A stretch of 64,000 nt of DNA from VMDJ01 sp038144195 (GTDB lineage Bacteria; Pseudomonadota; Gammaproteobacteria; Chromatiales; Chromatiaceae), in the NCBI GenBank assembly GCA_038144195.1, contig JAYQNH010000002.1, positions 1-64,000 on the forward strand, written 5' to 3'. The stretch's first letter is position 1; each line of letters begins with the position of its first letter. The notes beneath the pieces are model-generated. The model worked only from the letters and a program-made list of their open reading frames with translations, was not told where the DNA came from and ran no database searches. This document shows, piece after piece, positions 46,491 through 55,751 of this stretch. The position numbers and the translations under genes were made by a program.

Positions 46491-49325
46491 ATGGATAAAA
46501 TCTACGACCCACATGCGATAGAACAACGCTGGTACCTAACCTGGGAGAGCAAAGGCTGGTTCGCGCCAGATAGCTCCGCAGAGGGACAGCCCTACTGCAT
46601 CATGATTCCGCCGCCGAATGTCACCGGCAGTTTGCATATGGGTCACGGCTTCAATAACACCGTGATGGATACTTTGGTGCGTTTCAATCGCATGCGCGGC
46701 CGCCCAACCTTATGGCAACCTGGTACTGACCATGCAGGTATCGCGACACAGATGGTGGTTGAGCGTCAGCTCGAAGCCGATGGAAAAACCCGTCATGACC
46801 TTGGCCGCGATGCCTTCATTGATCGCATCTGGGAGGGGAAAGAAGAATCTGGCGGCAACATTACCCGCCAACTGCGCCGCATTGGTTCATCGGTGGATTG
46901 GGACGTTGAGCGTTTCACCATGGATGAAGGTCTATCAGACGCAGTTAAAGAAGTGTTTGTTCGTCTTTACGACGAAGGCTTGATCTATCGCGGTAAGCGA
47001 TTGGTTAACTGGGATCCAAAACTGCACACCGCGGTATCCGATCTTGAGGTTATCTCAGAGGAAGAAGCTGGCCACATGTGGCACATGCGCTATCCATTGA
47101 GTAATGGCGAAGGTCACATGACCGTCTCCACCACCCGTCCTGAGACCATGCTCGGTGACTGTGCTGTTGCGGTTAACCCAGAGGATGAGCGCTACAAACA
47201 TCTGATTGGTCAAACGATTGACCTGCCCTTAACCGGTCGTCAAATCCCAATCGTAGGTGATGAGCACGCGGACCCGGAATTCGGTACTGGTTGCGTAAAG
47301 ATTACCCCTGCTCACGACTTCAACGACTACGAAGTATGGCAACGTCATCGTGATGAAGCAGCGATTAGCTCACAGATTCACGGTGGCTTGATTAACCTGT
47401 TCACCATCGATGCTGCTATTCGTGAAAACGATGCCGACGAAGGTGAATTGATCCCAGCAAAATACATCGGCATGGATCGTTACGATGCACGTAAAGTGAT
47501 CGTGGCGGATCTCGATGCTCTGGGCTTGCTCGATAAGATTGTTGATCACAAGCTAATGGTGCCGCGCGGTGATCGCTCCGGCATGGTTATTGAACCTTTC
47601 CTAACCGACCAGTGGTACGTCAAAGTTGGGCCACTCGCAGAACCTGCGATTAAAGCAGTAGAAGATGGTTCGATTAAATTCGTACCGGATAACTGGAAGA
47701 ACACCTACTACGAGTGGATGCGCAACATCCAAGACTGGTGCATCAGCCGTCAGATCTGGTGGGGACATCGTATTCCTGCGTGGTATGACAAAGATGGCAA
47801 TGTGTATGTCGGTCGATCAGATGATGAGGTGCGCGAAAAGCACAAGCTTGGCGACACCGTTCTGACACAAGATAACGATGTGCTCGATACCTGGTTCAGC
47901 TCTGCCCTTTGGCCCTTCTCAACCCTTGGATGGCCTGAGGATACTGAACGCTTAAAACAGTTTTATCCAACCAATGTGCTGGTAACCGGCTTTGACATCA
48001 TCTTCTTCTGGGTTGCTCGGATGATCATGATGGGCCTTAAGTTTATGGATGGCCAGGTGCCGTTCCATGAGGTATATGTGCATGGTTTGGTACGCGACTC
48101 ACTTGGCCACAAGATGTCGAAGTCGAAAGGTAACGTGCTTGATCCCATCGATTTGATTGATGGCATCTCACTCGATGATCTGCTTGCTAAGCGTACAAGT
48201 GGCATGATGCAGCCCCAGCTTGCGAAGAAGATCGAGAAGCAAACCAAGAAAGAATTCCCAGATGGCATCCCAAGCTTTGGTACCGATGCCTTGCGCTTCA
48301 CCTTTGCCGCACTCGCTGCGACCGGTCGCGACATTAAATTCGACATGGGTCGTATTGAAGGCTACCGTAACTTCTGCAATAAGCTGTGGAATGCAGCACG
48401 TTATGTGTTAATGAATACCGAAGGCCAAGACTGTGGTCAAAACGGTGGCGAGGTAGAGTTCTCAGCGGCTGATCGTTGGATTCAATCTCGCATGCAACAA
48501 GCGATTAGCGAAACCACGCACTCGATTGAAGGCTATCGTTTCGACCAAGCCGCCAATGCAATCTATGAGTTCATTTGGAACAACTATTGCGACTGGTATT
48601 TAGAACTTTCTAAGCCAGTGCTAAATAGCGATAGCGCATCAGAAGCGGCCAAGCGCGGCACACGTCAAACCTTAGTGCGTGTGCTCGAAGCATCATTACG
48701 TTTAACCCATCCGATCATGCCTTATATCACTGAAGAAATTTGGCAGCGTGTCGCACCACTTGCTGGCACGCATGATGGCTCTGATAACAACACCATCATG
48801 ACGCAACCCTACCCTGTGGCTGATGACAGTCTCGTCGATTCTGCTGCTGTCACTGAGATGGAATGGGTCATGCAAGCGATCTTAGGTGTTCGCCGCATTA
48901 AAGGTGAGATGAACATTGCACCGGGTAAGCCAGTACCTGTATTACTGGGCAACACCAATGACTCTGATCGTAAGAATGCTGAGCAACATGAAATCTATCT
49001 GAGCTCACTGGCTAAAGTCGAATCAATTGAAATTCTAGCCGCGGGTGAAGACGGTCCTGAATCAGCGACTGCCTTAGTCGGCGAGATGAAGCTATTGATT
49101 CCGTTAGCGGGTTTGATTGATAAAGATGCCGAGCTTGCGCGCCTCGAGAAAGAGATGGGCAAGTTACAAGCGGACATCGATCGCACTGAAAAGAAACTGA
49201 CTAACCCTGCATTCGTGGATAAAGCACCCGAAGCGGTTGTGAACAAAGAGCGTGACAAACTCAATGATGCTAAGTCAGCATTAGATAACCTATCAGCTCA
49301 AGCTGACCGCATTCGCGCACTGTAA
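46491..49325 (+). CDS. valS: Valyl-tRNA synthetase
   Basis: Charges tRNA-Val. The class I motifs are PPPNVTGSLHMGHGF (HIGH) and KMSKSKGNVLDP (KMSKS); the editing domain, anticodon-binding domain and C-terminal coiled coil (AELARLEKEMGKLQADIDRT) are present. 944 residues, intact. It marks the right end of the higher-GC backbone before the thiocyanate block. Confidence 0.98.
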   Translation: MDKIYDPHAIEQRWYLTWESKGWFAPDSSAEGQPYCIMIPPPNVTGSLHMGHGFNNTVMDTLVRFNRMRGRPTLWQPGTDHAGIATQMVVERQLEADGKTRHDLGRDAFIDRIWEGKEESGGNITRQLRRIGSSVDWDVERFTMDEGLSDAVKEVFVRLYDEGLIYRGKRLVNWDPKLHTAVSDLEVISEEEAGHMWHMRYPLSNGEGHMTVSTTRPETMLGDCAVAVNPEDERYKHLIGQTIDLPLTGRQIPIVGDEHADPEFGTGCVKITPAHDFNDYEVWQRHRDEAAISSQIHGGLINLFTIDAAIRENDADEGELIPAKYIGMDRYDARKVIVADLDALGLLDKIVDHKLMVPRGDRSGMVIEPFLTDQWYVKVGPLAEPAIKAVEDGSIKFVPDNWKNTYYEWMRNIQDWCISRQIWWGHRIPAWYDKDGNVYVGRSDDEVREKHKLGDTVLTQDNDVLDTWFSSALWPFSTLGWPEDTERLKQFYPTNVLVTGFDIIFFWVARMIMMGLKFMDGQVPFHEVYVHGLVRDSLGHKMSKSKGNVLDPIDLIDGISLDDLLAKRTSGMMQPQLAKKIEKQTKKEFPDGIPSFGTDALRFTFAALAATGRDIKFDMGRIEGYRNFCNKLWNAARYVLMNTEGQDCGQNGGEVEFSAADRWIQSRMQQAISETTHSIEGYRFDQAANAIYEFIWNNYCDWYLELSKPVLNSDSASEAAKRGTRQTLVRVLEASLRLTHPIMPYITEEIWQRVAPLAGTHDGSDNNTIMTQPYPVADDSLVDSAAVTEMEWVMQAILGVRRIKGEMNIAPGKPVPVLLGNTNDSDRKNAEQHEIYLSSLAKVESIEILAAGEDGPESATALVGEMKLLIPLAGLIDKDAELARLEKEMGKLQADIDRTEKKLTNPAFVDKAPEAVVNKERDKLNDAKSALDNLSAQADRIRAL

Positions 49326-49512
49326 GGATTGTTATCAAACCGTTTTTGGCCACCCATAGCTGAACATAGTTTGCACCTTATTGTGCTTAAGACCAAATGC
49401 TTAATATTATTCTCAAGCTTCTCCTAAAAAAGTAGAAAAAGAGCCTCTCAGGAAAATCGCGATCAGTGCAGCACAAACAAATCATGTATTTTAGTATTAC
49501 ATTTATTTAATA

Positions 49513-50385
49513 CTAGACAAGTAAGGAGCCATCAAGAGCCGGGGCGACATCGCCTCCAACAAAAACTTGGGTATCTATACCTTTCTTTTGCCCTTTGACT
49601 AAAATCATCGAAGGACGGTTTAAATTACGCCCTTGCTCAATTCTTATTTGCAAATTATCTTTAAATTGTTTTGCATTTCGCATCAAATAATTGCCAAATA
49701 ACGCGGCGCCATTTCCAGTTGCTGAATCTTCCCGAACCCCGTGAGATTCGAAAAAAAATCTAACGCTAAAATCACTATCTTTTGAGTTAGCACACCTAGT
49801 GAAAAAGTAAACTAGGTTTGGCAATTCGTTCGACTTTAGCCATTCAAAACCAACCATAGACATTTCTATAGAAGATAAAAGATTTCCATTTTTTATCGGA
49901 ATCATCAAAGCAGAAATACCTGCTGATATTTTTTGAATAGGCAGGTTAGTATCTAAATAATCTACTGGAATATTCAAACCTTTCGAAATATCTAACAAAC
50001 TATATTTATCGCCCAAACTGACCTTTGGTGACTCAAACCAAACAGTGTTTCTATCAAATGAAATTGGTATTAGATGCCTATTAAGCTTTAGGACAAAATT
50101 ATCAATTTTTGATTTTTCAACGTACTCTTAGATAGTCCAAGCAGCGCCTAAGAGTGGATGACCAGCAAAATCAATTTCGTGTGATGGAGTAAAAATACGA
50201 ATGGGATAGCTACCATCTGAATTTTTGTTTGGCGATATAAAAACCGTCTCTGAAAAATTCATCTCATTGGCAACGCTGAGCATACGCTCAGGCGATAAAT
50301 CAGCTTTTAAAATTACAACAGCTAACTGATTGCCAGTGAGTTCAGCAACGGCAAATACGTCAACAATATATATTTTTAAGCTCAA
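49513..50385 (-). CDS. PhzF-family isomerase, one frameshift
   Basis: PhzF/YddE fold protein. Reads IYIVDVFAVAELTGNQLAVV, the catalytic glutamate in NFSETVFI, IFTPSHEIDFAGHPLLGAAW; after a frame change at about 50128 it continues EYVEKSKIDNFVLKLN and DSATGNGAALFGNYLM, with C-terminal residues EQGRNLNRPSMI. Repaired length is about 290. Family members isomerise small cyclic or amino acids; nothing links this one to phenazine. It lies 63 bases after DUF1641 on the same strand and may be the operon's last gene. Confidence 0.82.
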
Positions 50386-50448
50386 TTACATTCACTTAAA
50401 CTTAGGAATACCTACAAATATGAATCAAATTTAAAAGCTTATAAAATA

Positions 50449-50840
50449 TTAATCTTTTGATCTCATATGCTGCCCAATAAGCGAAAGAAGCTTCAAGCTC
50501 TCTTGCGTACCTGGGCTACTAATCAATTTGATAGCACTTGTCAGCCCACCGGATGCAGGAGGCATTTTTTGGAATCTTTTGCCGCCTGCGGTAGCGCTTG
50601 AGATAATTTAATAAGCAATCGCTGGACATCCGGAGAGTCAATTGCCCGCATTAGCTGCATTAAACCTTCATTTCTCGTTACTCTATCTAAAAGAATTAGT
50701 CCTTCGCTAAGGGTGCCAGAAACACGAGTCACAATATCGTCAGTCAACGCATTCCTAGCTGCTCCAACAACATTTATTAGCTCTTCTAGCTCTTCGTAAT
50801 ATGCGATATTTTGAGTTGTATCTTGATCTTGATCAATCAT
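50449..50840 (-). CDS. DUF1641 protein, one frameshift
   Basis: Starts MIDQDQDTTQNIAYYEELEE. Contains LSEGLILLDRVTRNEGLMQL, SPDVQRLLIKLSQALPQA and, in the next frame after about 50563, GGLTSAIKLISSPGTQESLK, matching DUF1641 with its GGL...L..P..Q..L repeat. Repaired length is about 130 residues. DUF1641 genes commonly stand next to SQR-like or formate-dehydrogenase flavoproteins; here it follows the SQR-like gene by 9 bases. Probable membrane-side helper; function unknown. Confidence 0.8.
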
Positions 50841-50849
50841 AGTAGTGCC

Positions 50850-51983
50850 CTAAATTAAACCTCGAACACTGGTCCAATACATTTGGTTATAGGACATCTT
50901 TAAAGCATGCATAGCTTTTGATTGAGGCTTTAGAACTGGCGCATCTTTATAGTTAAATGATGCATAAGTTGCAGAATCATGACCTGTCTCAATAAAGCAA
51001 TAGACCTTGCCATCATATTCTTTAACTGGAACCCCTATCTTAATAATCGAAGCAATATTCTCAGAAATAACTTCGGCTTCGAAATGTGCAACTGATCCAG
51101 TTTTACTTATGGGCAAGCTAGCCGTATCGCCAACGATCCATACGTTACTTGACCCTTCCATCATTAAAGTATTCCGATTAGTTGGAATCCACCCGTCATC
51201 ACCCAATCCATTTTCTTCTATCTCTTCCATACCACTATGAGGTGGAATTGATACTAAGATATCGAACTTAGATTCAGTACCCTCAATACTTCTTACAACT
51301 TTATTTTCAATGTCTACCTCTTCAACATTAAATAATGTCTCAATCTCTATATCCATATCATCAAACTGGGGCTTAGCCCATTTTGCAACATTATCTATAG
51401 TATGCATTCGACCAATTGGATAATGGTATTTTATATTTGTTTTATCTCTAATACCTCGAGATTGAAGGTATTCGTGCAAACTAAACGTAAATTCAACTGG
51501 CGCTATAGGGCATTTATGAGGAACACCAACTACAATTGAAATATCCCCACCCTCAAAGTCTCTAAGTTTATGAAATAACTTAAGTGCTGATTCCTCTGTA
51601 TAGAAGGTATCCGCCCCTTCCTTTAAGCCCGGAACTTGTTCAGGAACAATTCGAGACCCGGTTGCAATTACTAAATAGTCATAGTCATACCTTTTGCCAC
51701 TTTCAGTAATAACATGATTATCATCGGTATTAAATTGCTTAACGGGATCGACACGGAATTCAATCGAGGCTTGCAAAAGACTTGCTTCGTCTCGATATAA
51801 TTCGTCAGGCGTCATTTGACCAAATGCAACATACAACAAGCCAGGTTGATACATATGTCTATCCGAGGCTGAAAGTAATGTTATGCCTACTTTTTCATCC
51901 AGAATTTCCTTAGATAAACGACGAGCAAGATTATTGGCAATAATTGTCCCGCCAGTCCCACCACCAACGATCAGAATCTTCAT
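50850..51983 (-). CDS. Sulfide:quinone oxidoreductase-like flavoprotein
   Basis: A 377-residue FAD protein. Two Rossmann regions: ILIVGGGTGGTIIANNLARR at the N-terminus and ISIVVGVPHKCPIAPVEFTF, with the SQR-type active cysteine in KCPIAP; a second cysteine lies in VYCFIETG. NVWIVGDTASLPISKTGSVA is the flavin-binding third motif. SQRs oxidise sulfide to polysulfide at the membrane, feeding quinone. The C-terminus is moderately hydrophobic. Position between tusA and DUF1641 in the thiocyanate operon suggests it handles sulfide derived from COS; another acceptor is possible. Confidence 0.8.
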   Translation of the reverse strand: MKILIVGGGTGGTIIANNLARRLSKEILDEKVGITLLSASDRHMYQPGLLYVAFGQMTPDELYRDEASLLQASIEFRVDPVKQFNTDDNHVITESGKRYDYDYLVIATGSRIVPEQVPGLKEGADTFYTEESALKLFHKLRDFEGGDISIVVGVPHKCPIAPVEFTFSLHEYLQSRGIRDKTNIKYHYPIGRMHTIDNVAKWAKPQFDDMDIEIETLFNVEEVDIENKVVRSIEGTESKFDILVSIPPHSGMEEIEENGLGDDGWIPTNRNTLMMEGSSNVWIVGDTASLPISKTGSVAHFEAEVISENIASIIKIGVPVKEYDGKVYCFIETGHDSATYASFNYKDAPVLKPQSKAMHALKMSYNQMYWTSVRGLI

Positions 51984-52021
51984 CGATAGCTCCTTAAATT
52001 AATATTTCAAAATAAAGGTTA

Positions 52022-52252
52022 CTACTTGAGTTTTTTGATTTTTAGATGCCAAACATCATCAATTTTTTCGGTACCCAACATTTCATGGGCAACTTTATCA
52101 AGCCATTCTGGTACGTCATTGGCAGAGCCCTCATCGGGTGACAAAAGCTGTAACACATCACCAACTTCTGATTTTTTCATGTGTGTTATCAACTCCATGA
52201 GTGGGCCAGGGCAGAATGTATCTTTTGCATCAATAATTTTTTCAGCCATCAT
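52022..52252 (-). CDS. TusA-family sulfur carrier
   Basis: A 76-residue protein (or 75 from the second ATG). The carrier motif CPGPLMEL holds the persulfide cysteine (residue 13); the fold ends DVWHLKIKKLK. TusA passes persulfide sulfur between DsrE-type and other partners. The GAGGAAAT ribosome-binding site precedes two adjacent ATGs. Between DsrE and the SQR-like gene, so a sulfur-relay role is likely. Confidence 0.9.
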   Translation of the reverse strand: MMAEKIIDAKDTFCPGPLMELITHMKKSEVGDVLQLLSPDEGSANDVPEWLDKVAHEMLGTEKIDDVWHLKIKKLK

Positions 52253-52286
52253 ATTTCCTCGTTAATATTGATTTATACCCAAGAAA

Positions 52287-52676
52287 CTAAAAGGTATAAA
52301 TTTGAGCTCCCTCAGCATCACTTAAAAATTTAGTTAAGCCAGTTGGAGGACCAAGTTCCTCATCAAGATCTTCACTAGATAGATTCATAATATCCATTGC
52401 CATTGAACACGGCAGTATTGAAGCATCTCCCAAATCAACAGAATGTCCAAATAGCTGCTTGAATGGAGGCACACCTTTCTTCTTTAATAACTCACCAACC
52501 TCACCTTCGACAGGCGGCAATTCAGTGTTACTTTTTACAAAGAACTTCATTGCGTTCATGGACAAAAAAATGGACACTTCTTTTCCAGTAGCTACCGATA
52601 CGGAAGCGATCATTGCCGCCATTTGCAATTTCTCGAGAGTGCCCGTAACGCAAACAATACATACTTTATTAGTCAT
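52287..52676 (-). CDS. DsrE-family sulfurtransferase-like protein
   Basis: A 129-residue DsrE/DsrF-like protein: VCIVCVTGTLEKLQMAAMIA, VATGKEVSIFLSMNAMKFF, and the conserved cysteine in ILPCSMAMDIM. The length and GTLEKL/CSMAMD pattern are of the DsrE3-like type that partners TusA in sulfur oxidisers. It likely carries persulfide on that cysteine. 34 bases upstream of tusA. Confidence 0.85.
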   Translation of the reverse strand: MTNKVCIVCVTGTLEKLQMAAMIASVSVATGKEVSIFLSMNAMKFFVKSNTELPPVEGEVGELLKKKGVPPFKQLFGHSVDLGDASILPCSMAMDIMNLSSEDLDEELGPPTGLTKFLSDAEGAQIYTF

Positions 52677-52707
52677 TTTTAATCTTCATTGAATATAAAA
52701 AAAGAAC

Positions 52708-53532
52708 TCAAGCTTTTTTCCATGCGAATTTTTTTATGAAAAATACGCATATACCATCAAATACATAGCCAACAGATCCGATAACCAAGATCATGGCCAT
52801 AAGATTTTCATAAAGCATACTTTCTCTGGCATCTTGAATAGCAAAGCCAAATCCAGAGGTGACACCTAAAAACTCTGCCGGTATTAAAACAATCCAAGCA
52901 ACTCCAAGAGCTAATCTAATACCGGTGATAACATCAAATGCGATGGCTGGTAAAATAATCTTTGTCAACATATGCAACTTACTAGCGCCTAAGTTTCTAG
53001 CTACTTTGAACCAATTGGGATCGACCTTTTCCAAACCTGCTGCAGTAGCAAAGATTATCGGCCATACAGATGCTATTGCTATCAAGAAAATAATCGCATC
53101 ATCCCATTGTAAAAAAACAATTACCGCAATCGGCTCCCATGAAAGGGGGCTTACCATCCTAAAAAATTGAAATGGGACATTAAATAATTTCTTAAACCAT
53201 GCTACTCGTCCCATAATAATTCCAACAGGAACGCCTATCAGAATGGATAAAAGCAGTCCCATGCCAAGCCTATATCCACTGGTAATCATGCCCTCAGGTA
53301 TTGTTCCATCGGACCATAGATGAGGTATAGCTAGAAGAGCTGCCTCAAGACCAAAATCCGAAAAGAACTCGTTATCAGGATTAAGCGTTATGAGGAAAAC
53401 ACTCAACCACCAAAGTGCGAAGAGAATAAAAATCCCGATTAGGAATTTACTCACGCCACTACAGTATCTTGTACCAATTGCAAAGAAATTAATCGAGGAA
53501 GCATTTCTATTAGGCATGAGCATTGAAGACAT
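52708..53532 (-). CDS. ABC transporter permease (NitT/TauT type), copy 2
   Basis: A 274-residue inner-membrane permease with about six helices and the EAA loop (ATAAGLEKVDPNWFKVARNL, then GASKLHMLTKIILPA). It is closely similar along its whole length to the permease just upstream (shared SVWPIIF, RLALGVAWIVL and DARE stretches), so the pair arose by tandem duplication. Start and upstream stop overlap by one base (TAATG). It presumably forms a heterodimer with its neighbour. Confidence 0.88.
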   Translation of the reverse strand: MSSMLMPNRNASSINFFAIGTRYCSGVSKFLIGIFILFALWWLSVFLITLNPDNEFFSDFGLEAALLAIPHLWSDGTIPEGMITSGYRLGMGLLLSILIGVPVGIIMGRVAWFKKLFNVPFQFFRMVSPLSWEPIAVIVFLQWDDAIIFLIAIASVWPIIFATAAGLEKVDPNWFKVARNLGASKLHMLTKIILPAIAFDVITGIRLALGVAWIVLIPAEFLGVTSGFGFAIQDARESMLYENLMAMILVIGSVGYVFDGICVFFIKKFAWKKA

Positions 53533-54359
53533 TAGAATTCACCACCTTTATGCCAGCTAAATTTCTTGATCAAGATAACTAAAAAAGAATCGAGTGCGTA
53601 ACCTATAACACCAATTGTCACAACCATTGCGGTCAAGTGATTATAAGAAAGCGTCTCTCTAGCATCTTCAATCGCATAGCCCAATCCAGACGTAACTCCC
53701 AAGTATTCTGCAGGAACTAATACAATCCATGCGACACCAAGTGCCAATCTAACACCGCCTAAAATGTCAAATGTTATGGCGGGCATAATAATTCTTGTTA
53801 CCATTTGAGTAGATGAAGCCCCTAAATTTTTAGCGACCTTAAACCAAGCAGGATCAACTTTAGCCAAACCAGCAGCAGTTGAAAAAATTATTGGCCATAC
53901 TGAAGCCATAGCGATCAGAAAAATTATGGATGCATCCCATTCAGAGAAGACAAACACGGCTAGTGGCATCCACGCTAGTGGACTAACCATTCTTAATAAT
54001 TGAAATGGAGAATTACTTAATTCTCTAAATAATTTTAGTTGTCCAACCATGATACCGATTGGTAGACCGATTAAGATGGCTATACCAAGGCCGCTGAATA
54101 ATCTATATGAGCTAACTATAGCTGCTGATTGAATTTTTCCCTCTTCGATGAGAATGGGAAATGCTTCTATTGTTGGAATTAAACCAAAGGTTGAAAAACT
54201 CTTTGTTGCTGGATTTTCAGATATGTAATATCCAAAAATTCCCCAAATGAATAAAATAATTCCCAACCCGCCTAGGGTCCAGAAGAGTTTGGAAACGGCT
54301 GGGTTTTTTACAAACCCAGCCAACATCGTCCCATTGGATTGAGATGAGTCAGTCATCAT
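53532..54359 (-). CDS. ABC transporter permease (NitT/TauT type), copy 1
   Basis: A 275-residue permease of the NitT/TauT family. EAA loop ATAAGLAKVDPAWFKVAKNL, GASSTQMVTRIIMPA; six predicted helices; a short soluble N-terminus (TDSSQSNGTM). It overlaps the binding-protein stop by four bases. The usual transporter of this family uses one permease as homodimer, so two adjacent similar permeases are unusual and suggest a heterodimer with its own specificity. Confidence 0.88.
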   Translation of the reverse strand: MMTDSSQSNGTMLAGFVKNPAVSKLFWTLGGLGIILFIWGIFGYYISENPATKSFSTFGLIPTIEAFPILIEEGKIQSAAIVSSYRLFSGLGIAILIGLPIGIMVGQLKLFRELSNSPFQLLRMVSPLAWMPLAVFVFSEWDASIIFLIAMASVWPIIFSTAAGLAKVDPAWFKVAKNLGASSTQMVTRIIMPAITFDILGGVRLALGVAWIVLVPAEYLGVTSGLGYAIEDARETLSYNHLTAMVVTIGVIGYALDSFLVILIKKFSWHKGGEF

Positions 54360-55696
54360 GCCCTAACGATCTCTTCTCTCACAAATGGATCACCAGATTG
54401 TGGGACACTCAGATCATTCTTCCAATCAGGGTATTTATTTAATGCAGCTTTAACATAATCATACTGCATCAAATCATTAGCCACAAAGTCACCCGTCAAT
54501 TTATCGAGGAAAGAGTTATCACCGGTAACAACCGTTCTCTTCAATTCATCAACGATAAGATCGGTGGCCGACTTATAAGGCCAAGCTTGGAAATTGATTC
54601 TGCTTTGCCCCCAGTCAAGGTTTTGAATTGCATGTGGATTTTTGTAATACGCCGGATCATAAAAATCCATGGCTCGCTCAACAACCTTGGCTGGCATTGG
54701 ATAATATTTTTTACCATTTTTAGAGAGCATATGCGCCATCTCTTTTCGGTTTTCACCAAGGAAAAGTTGCGCACGAATTATAGCGTTGTGTACTCCCTGG
54801 GCCCAAGCAGCGCGATCAGGATCCATCGCATCATCCTCGTGCATTGCAACCACGCAGCAGGGGTGTCCTTTCCAAATATCCCCTGTAAACCTTAGTATTT
54901 CACCTTGAGCTTTCATCTCACCCATTGCGCAGAATGGTTCTGCAACACAATAACCATCAATCTGCTTTGACGCTAAAGCAGGCGGCATATCAGGTGGATT
55001 TAAAACTAGGAAGTTACATTCGTTATCTGCAATTTTTGCATTTTGTGGACGAATTACTGGGGTTATGCCGTGTTCTTTCAAATACAACTGTGAAACTATG
55101 TTATGCATCGAATACCAAAACGGCATCGCAAATTGCTTTCCGCCCATATCTTTTGGCGATTTAATACCACTGTCCTTGTGCACAACCATTGCTGAACCAT
55201 TTGTATGATCCCAAGCAGTTACCTTGACCGGGTAGTTGTTGTTATATCTCATCCAAATAGGAATAGGTGCTAACAAATGAGTTAGATTGAAACGATGTGA
55301 TGCAAATGCCTCTACCAATGGCGCCCAACCACGAATCAATGTTGGCTTTGCAGAATCAATACCTTCGTCTTTGAAGAAACCCATTTCGTGCGCCACCAGA
55401 AGAGCAGCAGCATCAGTAATGGGTATGTATCCAATCTTAACCACTGGATCAAAGGGTTGTTTCCTACCTTCGGCAATTGCGTTAGATAATGGCGCTAGTC
55501 CACCACCCAAAGCGGCTGTTAATGCAGCACCGACTTGTAAGACACTTCTTCGGCTTATACCAGTACCTAGAAATTTGCTAAACCGTGAATCGTAGTCCAA
55601 TTTTAAATTTGGATCATTTATACCATCACCATGTTTTTTGTAATCAAGTGGCTTGCCAACCACCTTATCTTTTACGATTTTTGTCTTTTTAGACAT
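54356..55696 (-). CDS. ABC transporter substrate-binding protein (NitT/TauT type)
   Basis: A 446-residue binding protein. A long charged N-terminus is followed by a Tat-like twin arginine and hydrophobic stretch (SRRSVLQVGAALTAALGGGL). VVKIGYIPITDAAALLVAHE, AFASHRFNLTHLLAPIPIWM and GGKQFAMPFWYSMHNIVSQL are the nitrate/taurine-type core, with CVAEPFCAMGEM later. Related to proteins binding nitrate, cyanate or bicarbonate. Here a small anion, plausibly thiocyanate or cyanate, is inferred from the adjoining genes only. Confidence 0.88.
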   Translation of the reverse strand: MSKKTKIVKDKVVGKPLDYKKHGDGINDPNLKLDYDSRFSKFLGTGISRRSVLQVGAALTAALGGGLAPLSNAIAEGRKQPFDPVVKIGYIPITDAAALLVAHEMGFFKDEGIDSAKPTLIRGWAPLVEAFASHRFNLTHLLAPIPIWMRYNNNYPVKVTAWDHTNGSAMVVHKDSGIKSPKDMGGKQFAMPFWYSMHNIVSQLYLKEHGITPVIRPQNAKIADNECNFLVLNPPDMPPALASKQIDGYCVAEPFCAMGEMKAQGEILRFTGDIWKGHPCCVVAMHEDDAMDPDRAAWAQGVHNAIIRAQLFLGENRKEMAHMLSKNGKKYYPMPAKVVERAMDFYDPAYYKNPHAIQNLDWGQSRINFQAWPYKSATDLIVDELKRTVVTGDNSFLDKLTGDFVANDLMQYDYVKAALNKYPDWKNDLSVPQSGDPFVREEIVRA

Positions 55697-55751
55697 TTGG
55701 CTCTCCTTTGGTTAACAATCACTTAATATTATTGTTGTTATGAGTGATAAT

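Noticed and set aside
49326..49512. Attachment site or flanking repeat at the left edge of the AT-rich block
   Set aside because: No direct repeat matching the rapA side and no integrase gene was found by eye.
50541..50840. DUF1641 ending early as a 99-residue protein
   Set aside because: The next frame continues the family repeat (GGLTSAIKLISSPG) to a natural stop at 50449, so a one-base indel explains it better.
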